DNA of 64,000 nucleotides from Puccinia triticina (GCF_026914185.1 NC_070565.1:4402001-4466000); one strand, 5' to 3'; positions 32,684-43,840 are shown, numbered from the stretch's first letter. Notes: generated by a model from the letters alone, not told the origin. Made by a program: numbers and translations.

Positions 32684-32699
32684 GCGCGGGCTCATAACC
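32684..32699 (-). promoter_or_regulatory. Primer-binding site, complementary to the initiator tRNA-Met anticodon arm
   Basis: Read on the - strand, GGTTATGAGCCCGCGC begins immediately after the 5' LTR. Its first 12 bases are the exact reverse complement of GGGCTCATAACC, the anticodon loop and stem of eukaryotic initiator tRNA-Met. Drosophila copia and yeast Ty5 use this region of a cut initiator tRNA as primer. Confidence 0.75.
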
Positions 32700-33282
32700 T
32701 AATGCGCGACAAAGGGGAGTGCAACTATAGCAGCAAGAAGCTGTGAGTGTGATGACACTGAGAGACGACACGGGCGAGGTGGAAGCACACCTATAGCAGC
32801 AAGAAGCTGTGAGTGTGATGACACTGAGAGACGACACGGGCGAGGTGGAAGCACACCTAGGACCGAGTGAGGATGAAGTTTGAGTGAGTTTGATGATGAA
32901 AACAATGAAGTGAAAATGAATGGAAAACTACGACGATATACTGACCTATAGCAGCAAGAAGCTGTGAGTGTGATGACACTGAGAGACGACACGGGCAAGG
33001 TGGAAGCACACCTGAGAGAGAAGAAAAACAAATGAGACAAGAACATAGGAACGAGATGAGTGATACGAGAGCATACCTAGGACCGAGTGAGGATGAAGTT
33101 TGAGTGAGTTTGATGATGAAAACAATGAAGTGAAAATGAATGAAAACTACTACAAGCTAGGTAGACATAAACACTACAAAGACACTTAGGGTTGCCGAGT
33201 ATCATCATCTAATTCCAAACCTAAACGATCCAAGTCCGCAGCACGGCGCATGAGAGTCTGCCCGGCTCCATATGCCTCAATA
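32700..33282 (-). repeat. 5' LTR of third copia element (583 bp)
   Basis: Same internal 66-bp repeats as the partner. One difference: A at 32997 where the other LTR has G (GGGCAAGG against GGGCGAGG). Confidence 0.95.
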
Positions 33283-33378
33283 TAGCAGTGGAGTAGCTAA
33301 GGCTTGCCAAGTGAAACCGGGTACCGCCTGGCTTTTTTTCCCAAACCAGACACCCGCACCCGCACCTGGCACCCGTGG

Positions 33379-33444
33379 GCGGGTACTGCGGGTGCTGTTT
33401 GCGGGTACTGCGGGTGCTGTTTGCGGGTACTGCGGGTGTTTTTT
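33379..33444 (+). repeat. 22-bp minisatellite, three units
   Basis: GCGGGTACTGCGGGTGCTGTTT is repeated at 33379, 33401 and 33423, the last unit slightly changed. Confidence 0.85.
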
Positions 33445-33504
33445 GTGGGTACTGCAGGTACTTGTTTGGTTAGGGAAGAAAATATGTATAAATGTACATA
33501 CACC

Positions 33505-33860
33505 TCTTGAGGGTTGTGTACCCTCTTGATGACCAGTGTGGGCCGGTCATCAAGAGGGCTGTGTGCCTGTCATTGAGAGGGCTGAGACCCTCTTGATGAC
33601 TGGTCTCTGCCCGTCATCAAGAGGGTGGTGTGCCTTCTCAATGGCCAGTGTGTTCCAGTCATCAAGAGGGCCGTGTGCCTTCTGATTGACCGGTGTGTGC
33701 CGGTCATCAAGAGGGAGGTGTGCCATCTTGTTGGCTGGTTTTTTCCGTTCATTGAGAAGGCTGTGTGCCTTCTTGATGACCAGTGTGTTATGTACAGGTC
33801 ATCAAGAGGGCTGAGACCCTCTCAATTACTGGTCTCTGCTGGTCATCAAGAGGGTACACA
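33505..33860. repeat. Palindromic minisatellite, 45-bp units around GGTCATCAAGAGG
   Basis: Each unit pairs a left half like CCTTCTTGATGACC with a right half like GGTCATCAAGAGGG, so every unit can fold. Unit starts at 33628, 33673, 33718 and 33763 are spaced exactly 45 bp; less regular units flank them. Because 45 is a multiple of three, one frame stays open, but there is no sign of a gene. Confidence 0.8.
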
Positions 33861-33960
33861 AGCACCAACTGGTCATTGAGAGGGGTGCTGCGGGGCGGGT
33901 TTTGACCATGTTTTTTTGCAAACTTCCAACACCCGCACCTGCGGGCGGGTACCCGCTGTA

Positions 33961-35019
33961 CGGCCGCGAGTGCCGGGTAAGCTGCAGAAGATGAGATAAA
34001 TGGAATGTGTGGTGGACTTAATAGGAAGGTATCTTCTAACTGTATAAATTTTTTGTTACACATCCCAGAAGTTTAACAATTTCAGGTAAATTCCAATTTT
34101 GTATATTCTCTATGCTCTAAATTCTACAGCAATGGGGTGGAATCATATATTGAGATATAAGGGATGTGAACTAGTAGATATTATGAATAACGCACATTGC
34201 TGATACCCCATTTTCTAAATCCAACCCATTGCTGTAAATTTCAGGGCACAGAAAATATACCAAATTGGGCATTAAGTGAAATTTTTAGACTTCTAGGATG
34301 TTTAACAAGAAAGTATGGTTAATAGGAATTATACTATTAACCCCACAACACATCCCATGTATCTCATATTCTGAAGCCACCCCACTTCTATGAATTACAG
34401 GCAAAGGTGGAAAAGGTGGGGCAGCTATGCTAACCATAGTGTTTGGGTGGTTTAGCGTAGCAGAATTCTGATAAATTGTGGCCTAGCGTTAGCAGAATTC
34501 CACCGTCTCTGCGCTAACGCTACGCGCGCAGGGCGCAATGAAGCGCTCGCTACGCTGCACTGAAGAGAGTTTTAGCGGGATTTTGGCCTGTTTGATTTGG
34601 GTGGAGTGAATTGATCAAGAAGAGTTTTGGTGTGTTTTTTTGGTTGGGTTTTCAGTAAGAAAAGTCAGGTTGATGAGAGCAAGAAGATTGCAGGAAAATA
34701 TAAACAAATGGGGAAGTTTAACAAGTGTGGTCAAGTTTTTTTTTGATTGAGTGAGCAGATTTTGTTGTGGTTTAATTGGTGGTGGATGTTGATGAAACAG
34801 CCTTGGATGAGCCTTTTTTTTAAGTGTAGATTTGATTTAACATTGTGCACTATGGATATTCAAACGTATGACAAAATTTGCCATGGAATTACAACAATAT
34901 TCTTGTGAATAGAGGGGAGACATGATAACTGATTTTCTGTAGCGGAGAAAGGATGAGACTTGCACATCATCTGGGGGCAAAACTATGCATATTGCATAAT
35001 TGAACAATAACCGTGTGTA
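33961..35019. other. Intergenic stretch with small repeat remnants
   Basis: No gene recognised. 34440-34560 contains GCGTAGCAGAATTC and CTCTGCGCTAACGCTACGCGC, related to the GCGCTA repeats at 15.7 kb and 57-58.8 kb. Confidence 0.4.
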
Positions 35020-36575
35020 AACGTGTGAAACTGCTGTGGTGATTTATATGGGTGGGCATGGTAGAATTTCCACTCAGCAATAGCGCGGGCAGGAATGCAC
35101 AGAGAGGCTGAGCGCAGAGTGCATACCGCTGACATAAGCACTGAGGATGATGTCAGAAAGCACGCTAAGAAAGTTTGCGGAAAGTTGCGCGCAGACGGAA
35201 TGCACGGATCACAGATTGGATGTCTGGACCAGAGCGGATAGACAGGGCTGGACTGTGGTGGACTGAAGGGATTTCACGAGAAGACCGCAGCACGAATAGG
35301 GCACAGAGATGAGCCTTTAGGCTTGAGAGAGGACGGTGAGGGGGATAGTGCTCACCGGATTGGCTCGGATAGTGGGCGCGGAAAAAACAGAGGAAGAACC
35401 GATGAGAGTTGATTGCAGGTTGTAGGCTATGTATATATAGACTACATACAGGGAATCAACTTGTGGGCAACATGACAATGGATATGCAAAGAAGGTGATG
35501 GAATCAGATGGAACTCAAGGAGAGATTGGTGACAGTCAAGGGATCACAAGCAGAGCGAGTGCGCACAAGGAAACACAGTAGTTGGAAATCTAATCGGGCT
35601 AATCTAGACAGGGATCAAAGTCACATGGCTAGTGAGACAGGAAGCATGACCAATCTAAAAGGAAACATCAGGTGTGACAGGCATAAGGTGATATGAGAAT
35701 GACAACCAAGAGCTCAGGGGAGACAATGAGGCAGAAGGAAGAGATAGAAATCCAACATGGACTAAACTCATGGACTGATAGCAGCGGCGCGTCAGCGGGT
35801 GAGCCAAGGCAGCCAAAGCTGGTGGAGGTGTTGGTGAGAGACTGACTTACGGGGGCTGGACAGAGGGCGTGGGAGGTCAAGTGTTGGAGTGGAGTGGAGT
35901 GTGAGACAATCATGTGCAGGAAATTGGGTGGAGATGGCGGACTAGTGCGGGAAAGGGTTGGATCTGCGGGATTGGGTTGAAATGGAGATGTGAGTGGAGG
36001 GAAGGAAGGGGGTGGAGGTTGACGTTTTCTCTTCTCTTTTTTGTTTTCCAGCATCCTACTTACTACTCATCATTGTACTTACAACTTATGGACGTACAAG
36101 AGTATTAGGAGAGTTTTATGTGACCTTTACTTTTTCTTACGAGATTACTATTGCAGACTTGTGCTTTCAAAGTGCGTAGCTTTTACCACTTGCTGATTAT
36201 TACACTGTAGATCAGGCTCAACAAGGAGCACTGAAGGCTAGTGGAAAGTAGGAGTGCAGAGCTGAGACACCAATAATCACTCAGCCCGGACACATAAGAA
36301 GGCGTATAGTGTTTGTTTCTACCCACTAACCAACCTTTATTCTCACACTGCATGCGCTGCACAGTTGCGGGGCCCCGGCAAACTGTATCTAAATGTGGAA
36401 AAACTGGCTTTTTTTGATAAGGCCCAAAATATTGAAGAAGGCGGATAGTGTTTGTTTCTACCCACTAACCAACATTTATTCTCACACCGCATGCGCTGCA
36501 CAGTTGTGGGGCCCCGGCAAACTGTATCTAAATTTGGAAAAACCGGGTTTTTTTAATAAGGCCCAAAATAAATAC
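35020..36575 (+). repeat. LTR-like dispersed repeat, copy c
   Basis: Matches copy b (17930-19230) in inverse orientation over many short blocks: GGTGATTTATAT, GGAATGCACAGAGAGGCTGAG, TAAGCACTGAGGATGATGTC, CGCGTCAGCGGGTGAGCC, CTTATGGACGTACAAGAGTATTAGGAG, ATTATTACACTGTAGATCAG. A TATATATAGACTA box lies near 35431. No conserved ORF. Confidence 0.5.
36296..36575 (+). repeat. Tandem duplication, about 139-bp unit
   Basis: The block starting AAGAAGGCG(T/G)ATAGTGTTTG and ending near AAGGCCCAAAATA occurs twice, at 36296 and 36435, with a few substitutions. It lies at the end of LTR-like copy c. Confidence 0.8.
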
Positions 36576-38330
36576 CCATTAACTGGAGGTTACCGACGCG
36601 CAGCAGAGGTGGCCAAGGTCCATGGACAGTGCCCGCTAGAACACCGGCAAATGGCTATGGCAAATCAGCATGGTTCACATAGACAGAGGCAAGCCCATGT
36701 CTCACCACAACCAGCCTGATCCTTGTTGTGCCCCAAAGGCAGTGTCCCCTGGAGTAGCCCATCGAGCACGCAACAGAAGGGCAACGGACCAGGTATTTAA
36801 ACCAACCTCTCAAGAGGGATTGGTTTCTTGTCCGTCATTCAACCTCAGTCAACTGTTTGAAGTCTCTTCCATCTCCGGCCAATCTACTTTTCGCTACCTC
36901 CTGTCCTCCCTTTTTGTGGGGGCTGAAATTAGGTACTCCTAAGAAGCTCCCCACTGAAGGCGCTCAAAAAGCGGTCCCGCAGAGGAGACCCCCCCAGCCC
37001 CCACGGCGCTCAGAGCACGGGCATGCTGGTGGATGACACCACCCGGCGCAACCAAGAGGGTCTTCTCTAGCCTTGACCCATACATTGGGGAGTTTGGGGC
37101 CCACCTAAGGTAGCCCGGACTCTCCTAGGAGGCTAGGCCCAAGGGAAACCCCTGGGTGCCTTGAGCTCCAAACGTGTACAGCTCAAGAGGGCACGGAAAA
37201 CATGGATAGGCCGGCTCCCTGTAAAATTTGTCCCGGGATATCTTACCTGCCACAAATGAATTGTTTGGGGACACAGCCTGACACAGCCCCTTGAAAACAC
37301 AATTTGAGGGGCAGAATTCAGTGCCATGCCGATGGCTGGCGCAAGCCTGTGACCACTGTGGTGCTCCATCCCAAGCCATATGTAGTATTTTAGTATCTTC
37401 TTTGACATATATTCATCATTACATTGCCCAATAACCCATAACCCTTCACAAATACTTCATTATTATTGCATATTCAGATTCTATGTCTCATTTCACCTAT
37501 AGTCAATCACACATAGTACCCTTTATCTTCAATGGTTGAATAAGATTTACAGAAAACCTACAGTCTTCATTAGTTACAACACTCATTTCATAAGTAAATT
37601 ACTTAAATCATTACATTACATTCCTTTTACAGATAATTTCTCACGTGTTAAACTCTTTACATATATTACTCATTATGTACTATGCCTATTGTACACATTA
37701 CATCATTGGATCTGTGCTTATCTCTTTCAGTAGTGCTCATTGTTACAAGTTGTTACTATGTTCACATCACCTTTCCCATTGTGTACCACCTTTCTTCCCA
37801 TAGCCAGAACCCTTCCCCATCTGTACAGTCTTTATTCCCATAGCCAGAATTCCTCTTGACTGCTCATCTTTCAGCTTAACATAAGAAATTTCATTCCCCC
37901 CACTTGTAGATTCCCCAGTCAGAGAATTATCAGTGAAAATTATACAAAAATTATAGCAGAAATTCCTCATCCCCCATTGATATTGAACATAGCCCGTTGC
38001 CCCTCTGAGCTCACCATTGCTATTGAATCATTGCCATTGCTTCTCCTCTTCAATTATTGCCCCAACCTTCTCATCCTCAGTAGCCAAACAGTAGTTAAGC
38101 TCATAGTACTAGTTCCTAAGATCAAGTAGAAATCAGCCACACCTTTTCTTCTTTTTCTCAGTGTTACTCTCATACCCTCAGCATTGGTCAGGAAGGCATC
38201 CTCATCAGCACCCTTGCATAGCTTACATTAGTACTAGTATTGCTATCCATCTCCCTTCCAGGCTCTATTCCCCCCTTTGAGTAGTTCCACACCACTGCTG
38301 CCACAAAGCAGAGGATACATACACCCCCAA
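36576..38330. other. Intergenic stretch, no gene recognised
   Basis: Short open frames in the GC-richer part (36600-37400) lack family motifs. 37400-38300 is strongly AT-rich. Confidence 0.4.
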
Positions 38331-38334
38331 TGAC

Positions 38335-38830
38335 CGGCCAGCACGCATGTGGAGTGCTAATCACTGGTAATCAAATCAAGTACTCCAATGACTTGGTCCA
38401 TTCTGCCGCTGGTCATTGACAGCAGTAAACGCACCTCTAGATGACCAGAACAAGCCCGGTCATCAAGAGGAGAAACACACCTCCTGCACTGCAAAAATAA
38501 CTTGGTCAACTGCTTGCAGTTGACATGCAGGATACTCAAGCCAAGCTGCCATTGTAAATCCACATGAATGCAGAAGTGCCTTTGTTGGCACAGTCACTGT
38601 GCAAGGTGCACAGTTACTGTGCATTGAAGCTTGGGTTGAGTCAAACCTTGAGTAAGGCTGGTGTAACACCACAAGCTTCCTCAGAGTTGCCGCATGTCAA
38701 CTGCTCACAGTTGACACAGTTTTTTTTGCAGTGCTGGTTACCAGAGCATACCTGGTCATCAAGAGGATTACTTAATCCCCTCAATGACCGGAACCCCAGT
38801 CATTGAGAGGAGAAACACTTGTTGAAATTT
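38335..38830. repeat. Scattered GGTCATCAAGAGG hairpins
   Basis: Several copies of GGTCAT(C/T)(A/G)AGAGG and its inverse appear, for example near 38330, 38430-38470 and 38750-38810. They belong to the family arrayed at 33.5 kb. A CAACTG-rich inverted pair also lies near 38510 and 38700. Confidence 0.55.
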
Positions 38831-40794
38831 CCTCTCTTTTCTCTTACTGATCTAAAATTCCCAGCTCCCTGAGCATTCATCTTTATTCCTCTTGAATAAT
38901 ATCAATCATTATAGCCTGATATTTTGTTTATTTTATTTATGTCTGAACAAATGTCATATGGTCTTTGAACCCTGACATCCCTGTCTTATCAAATCTCTAG
39001 AAACTCTTGTCTTCTTGATATTTTATTCATTATGGCATGTTTTTATTCATTATTATCTTTTATCTCACCCACAACTTTATCCAGTTGTACTTAGACTATA
39101 TATTCTAGCTAGATACAAGTAAATCAAAGTCATTGTTTCTCTCCTTCATTTTTGATGCCCACTTGAGGCGCATCTGTTGTGCAAAATCATCCTCACTGCC
39201 CCTGTTCTTGAGCCTTCATATTTCCTGTCCTCTCTTTGTTTTATGTATCCTGAGTTGTGGTTTCAACAAAACTTCACCAATAACCAGAGCAAAATTTTCA
39301 ACAAGGGGAGTGATAAAGAGTGCTCTGGTCATTGAGGGGACTCTTTACTCCTTTTGATGACCGGAACGGACCCAGTCATTGAGAGGGCTGTAGGAGAGAT
39401 ACAGAGCAGAGGGGCCACCTGTGGAGAGGCTAGTTGCCCTGCAGTTTCTTTGCCAGCCCCCTCAGTGGCGCATTTGCCGCTAATCTCACAAACCCCTTAG
39501 ATTTCTTCCAACCCCTCAAACAAGCTTCCCCTTACTTTCCTCATCATCCTTGCTCACTTCAAGGCCCCAAGGAAAGACCAGTTGTCTTTTTATTGATTTC
39601 ACCAAACCAACAGGCTTATGTTGAAATGAAGACCAGAGAACAGTTGAGGACTTGAGGAAGAAAGCTCGAGTGAGATGGTGAAGGTTTGAGGCCTCGAGGA
39701 GAAAAGCTCAGAGGCACCCAGAAAAGGAGAAGAAACCACAGAAAGGGGTCAAGCTGCTAGCTGTGCGGAGGAAAGAAGGACAAGAGACTCGCTGGTCTCA
39801 GGGAAGATTGCGCAGAAAGCTGATGGTTTTTATTGATCTATCACAGCTGAGGATATTTTAAGCTACTACAACTAGGGCCAGGTTGTGGGACAGAAGGTGA
39901 ACTACATCTGCATCTGCAGGGAAAGGGAAAGAGTGTGGCATATGACAGAAAGGGGAAAGAAGAGCCAGAGACATGAAATTCCAACAGCTTGTTGAGTGTT
40001 ATGGCTTGGATTTCTTCTTTAATCCTCATCCTGCTACTGGTCAGTGTGTCAAGTTAATTGGAAGAAACTAAAGATACCAATCAAGAAATGCTTAATGAAT
40101 TGAATAACCTCACATACAAAATGAGCTAGCATTTTTCTCCAAAAGAGTTCATGAGATGTGTATATTGTAAAATGACACCCCAAAGATGTAAGAAATGCCT
40201 TGCCAAATGAATACAAACTGAAAAAAATTAAGGCATCATCTCAAGGTTTTTATATGGCAAACCAACTTGTTGGAACAGTCTTCTTTTTCATCAGCATGAG
40301 TCAGAGTAGCTTTGAATTTTCACTTTTCTCTTTGCTTCCTGGAGAAGAAGGGGGTATATTTTCTACCCACTTTCAAAAAGCATTCCACTTTTCCATCATG
40401 TCCTGCAAACTTTATTTGTCTCCAGATGATAAGCAAAGCTTGTTGAACTTCTTCCTCAGCCACAAAGCTACAAACCAAAGAGAGGAAAAGAAACCCAGTA
40501 ATATTTTAATAATAATCACAATCTGGTGAATTTATGGTACGCCTCATCCCATGCAGAAAACTTCCAAAAAGAGACATGTGACATGGGAGCAATGGGGCTG
40601 AAGATATGTAGATGGGGCTGCTCAGACAATGAGGCCAACCATCTAATGTGATTATGTGCCCCTGAAAGTGCTGCGGAGCAGCCGCCTTAAACTCTAGTAT
40701 ATGTGAATCCATGACTGTTTCAGAGTAAGAATTAGGGACATCATTCTGTAACTGAATTAAAAAAAGTTGCAATAGCTGATGTTCACCAGACAAT
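38831..40794. other. Intergenic stretch, no gene recognised
   Basis: AT-rich. One further hairpin pair of the GGTCAT(T/C) family lies at about 39325-39390. Short frames near 39434-39655 and 40200-40529 have no supporting features. Confidence 0.4.
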
Positions 40795-41480
40795 ATGGAG
40801 CTTTGCTTGGTGCTAGGCCGGCAACAGCGCTGGGAGGAGAAAAGTGCCTGGAGGGCTGCCCTCAAGAATGGTCCGGATGAGAGTCGAGTTTGATCGAAGT
40901 TGATAGCTGGGGAAGTGGTTTTTGAGGTACAGCGGAGAGTTGATCTTTGCCGGCGATTGGTTGGGTTGTTTTTGGGAGAAGGAATTGTGGCTTGGTGCGC
41001 AGAATCAGGAAGTATCGGATCAAAAATAAATCAATTGCTGATAGCCTCCGCCTTGGATCAGAACAGAATGCTATGGCCTCCTATCCTCCAAGTTCTCCGG
41101 GAACTTGGATTCCTGGAGGCCTGTCACAAACATGTCATCATCTCCTCGCGCGCCGTGCGCCCGCACTACACAACCAAACCAAACACAAGAAAACAAGAAA
41201 GAAAGAAAAGAAGGCAGAGCAACACCAAAACAAAAGCTCTGAAGAAGGAACCAACAATGAAACTGAAGAAAATCTGATAAAGAAATAAAAAAAGAAAAAG
41301 AAAGAGAGCCACAATCTGAGAGATGAAAGAAAAGAGAGCAGGGAAAACAAAGATCAAAACAACAATAAAAGAAAAAAGCTGAAATAAACCCACAGAAAAA
41401 TCTGTGTTAGGACCAAGAAAGAGAATAGGAGAGTGAAAGAGGAAGCAGCAGAAGACAAAACAAGGAAGAAAGTGAAGGGG
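40795..41480 (-). repeat. Dispersed repeat, copy 1 (partner at 62200-63275)
   Basis: 40795-41165 matches 62885-63275 in inverse orientation; examples are the shared CCAAGTTC…GAACTTGGATTCCTGGAGGCCTGT block and the TAGCACCGAG/TTGGTGCTAGG ends. 41165-41480 matches 62200-62530 inversely, for instance AAACCCACAGA…TCTGTGTTAGGACC. It is probably a transposable-element fragment. Confidence 0.55.
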
Positions 41481-41605
41481 AAAAGGAAAAGGGGAGGGTC
41501 TTGAGGAATCTTGAGTCTTACGCTAGCCGTATCCCTTGATCCTGAAAAGTGCACCCGCTAGACCACCACAACGACACATTTGCGGAGGAGCCACATGCTG
41601 GAATT

Positions 41606-42505
41606 TTAATGGAAGTGCAAAAAATGGGTGTGACTTGAGAAGCTTTGTTGCAAAATCTTCCAAACTGCATTGGCATGTATTTCAGCCAATTCTTTTGTAT
41701 CCTTGATTTCCCAGAACTTCTGGAGATGTTTTTGCGGGATCATTTTGCTTTCAGAGAGGAATTCAACTGTTCTGAACACCGATTGCTGGACGACAAGGAC
41801 TTCCCCAACTTTATCACTATACCATCTTTTGGGGCGAAATGTATCGCGCACCACTTCAATTGGCATGATTTTGTGCAACAGATCATTTAAATCTTTGAGC
41901 CATCCCCATGTAATGCAATCCATGACCGTATCCAGAACATCCCCTTCCAGTTGTCCGGGCTGAGCAAATGTCCCTGCAAGAAATTTTGCAGATCCGGCGT
42001 AAAGTCTTTTGTCGTTCGTGCTTAATTTTTGGGATGGTGTTGTGTAGCTCGTCCTCTTGGATTTATGGGGTTGATCTAATCTGGAAGAAGGTTGCAATCG
42101 TTTGGAAATCTCAATTTATAAAAATTGGTCGACACATAGATTTGAATAGAATACAAACTCAATTCCTGTGTAAAATCTTTCGAAATCTTTCTGTATGCGA
42201 TCGTAGGGCGTTTCTGGTGACGGCAGGTGAGGTGCAAGCACTAACCGCTTCTCAGTGAGCTTGAACAACCGATCTTACCTAGCAAGATATATGAGCTGAC
42301 AAATCTCGCCGAGTTGTTCGAGGGTTTCCCGTAAATTCCTATTCCATTCCTTTGTGCGTTTCCTCTCCGTTCTTACATCCGAGTTCCAGTGGAACCAAGT
42401 CCAAGGGACGACTCTGTTTTCAACCTGATTCTTGAAAATTGAAAGCTCATTGCGCAAACTTTCGAATTCCTTATTCAGTGCTCGTCGCCCTGGTGTTTAT
42501 TCCAA
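41606..42505 (-). pseudogene. Decayed or unresolved ORF, orphan protein with two in-frame stops
   Basis: One frame on the - strand runs from a TAA near 42505 to the stop at 41606, broken by TAA at 42275-42277 and near 42114. The three pieces all look coding. The first has Trp/Glu/Arg-rich sequence (VVPWTWFHWNSDV, LRETLEQLGEICQL), the second has KLTEKRLVLAPHLPSP, and the third has 160 residues including WGWLKDLNDLL and HLQKFWEIKDTKEL. A GTAAGA sequence overlaps the first stop, so short introns are possible, but no fitting acceptor of normal intron length was found. I do not recognise the family. Mutated gene or unusual splicing are both open. Confidence 0.4.
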
Positions 42506-43840
42506 TGTTTCTAAGATCAGTTTGGAAAATTGTGGGAATGCTGAAAGGAGAATGTTGTCATGGCATTTACTACGTCGTTCCTGAACTGAATTGACCACGA
42601 CTTGTATCTCTGACAGATGAATAACAAAAAATCGGTTTCTATTGCTTCTTGAGCTTAAGTCTACGCGGGGAGAAATGTAGCTGACGATTTCGGGCGACTG
42701 GAAGCGCGGCTGTTTGGGAAGCAGAAATTACGCGTGTGTTTTCTGAAATTCCTCCGGAACCCGAAAGGAATCGATTCGTAGCACCTGGAGGAAAACCATG
42801 GAGAAAGTGAGTCGCGTGTTTTGAGGCACAAATTCAGTGAACCCCCAAGTTTGCCAATTCCGAATACATCATCTAGGAGAAGTGATATAGATGAAAATAC
42901 CTTTGTAGTACACCGCTTGAAAGCAGCATAAAACAAGAGAGACTAGTTGTTGGCGCTTCGAAAACATGGCATGCATTGAGCAAACAAAGCGTGAGGTTGG
43001 TTTGGGCTGATCAATGGCTTGAGTAACAGAAAAGTTATCCCCCTCTTGGATGTAAATACTTGATTTGACAGGAATGAACGGTGCCTGATTGAACGATAAA
43101 TTGAGCTAGTTTTATTTTACAAAAACAAAAGTGATTTGTTGAGAAAGAACACTCCAAAGGGGATGATGCTGGGGAGCACTGGTGAGTGGTGGGTAGCAGA
43201 GCCTGATATGCATCTCCTGGGTAGGTGAGAGCCATGATTTGCCCCAGTGTCCCGCCCAATCTGGCAGTACAGGCGAGCCGCACTGGAGTTTCTGGGTCTG
43301 TAGCCGGGCTACCAATAGGAAGCCGGGGGTTTCTCGGAACTTTCTCACCAGTTCCTCTGATCAATTCTTCTTGAGAACTCCAGTTTCTTCATTTCACCAA
43401 TTCTGTGGCCTGTGCTGTCCAGTGTGTGCTACATGGCTTGTTTGGGGCTGAACTTGTAACGCTCCTAGGGACGTGAAGTCCCTAGGAGTCAGCTCTAACT
43501 TAACCCAAGTCGCCCCTGGTGCGCCCGGAGGGAGGGACTGGTGGACAAAGTCAACAATTTGGCTGAGAAAGAAATCACAAATGGCTGGGGGGAAAATTTT
43601 TAGCCTCACCCAGCCTCCCCCTCAGCTCCTGTGGACCTGCCCCAGAGCCAACAACACTTCTGGACCTCAGCTTTCATTTGGTGCTGGTCTCATCTCCTCA
43701 TTCCCAACCGTTCTCCCTGTAACAATCTTTCAAAAATAAAAAAAAGAATGAAGAAATCATCCCCTTTCACAGTTTGGCCAACTGCTTTGCTTTATCACTA
43801 CAGACTTGTTCTTCTTAGATCAGAGATGGTAATAGGGATT
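42506..43840. other. Intergenic stretch with one strong hairpin
   Basis: No gene is supported. A perfect hairpin lies at 43462-43488: CTCCTAGGGAC, loop GTGAA, GTCCCTAGGAG. Open frames at 43035-43730 on both strands appear compositional. Confidence 0.4.

Larger units (their letters stand above)
27962..33282 (-). mobile_element. Third Ty1/copia retrotransposon, structurally intact
   Basis: Two 583-bp LTRs (27962-28544 and 32700-33282) that differ at one base, a perfect TAGCA duplication, a primer-binding site, a polypurine tract and one unbroken 1364-codon gag-pol on the - strand. Total 5321 bp. The LTR ends are unusual for copia (TATTG…CATTA rather than TG…CA). Everything visible is consistent with a very young, possibly autonomous copy. 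Confidence 0.95.
33300..33960. repeat. Composite repeat: GGGTAC-rich arms around a palindrome array
   Basis: Both ends are rich in CGGGTAC/ACCCGCACC words and the middle carries the 45-bp palindromic repeats. The same arrangement occurs at 61560-62165, suggesting one family. Confidence 0.5.

Noticed and set aside
33505..33860. CRISPR-like array of regularly spaced repeats
   Set aside because: Eukaryotic context, spacers are similar to each other rather than unique, and units are tandem palindromes with no cas genes.
33625..33879. Apparent 15-residue protein repeat (VCLL…CVPVIKR)
   Set aside because: A by-product of the 45-bp palindromic minisatellite; no start context, splice signals or conservation.
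41505..41580. Possible tRNA on the - strand (TGGTCTAGCGG A-box-like sequence and GACTCAAGATTC B-box-like sequence)
   Set aside because: No convincing T stem, anticodon stem with U33, or acceptor pairing could be built; the B-box match is weak.
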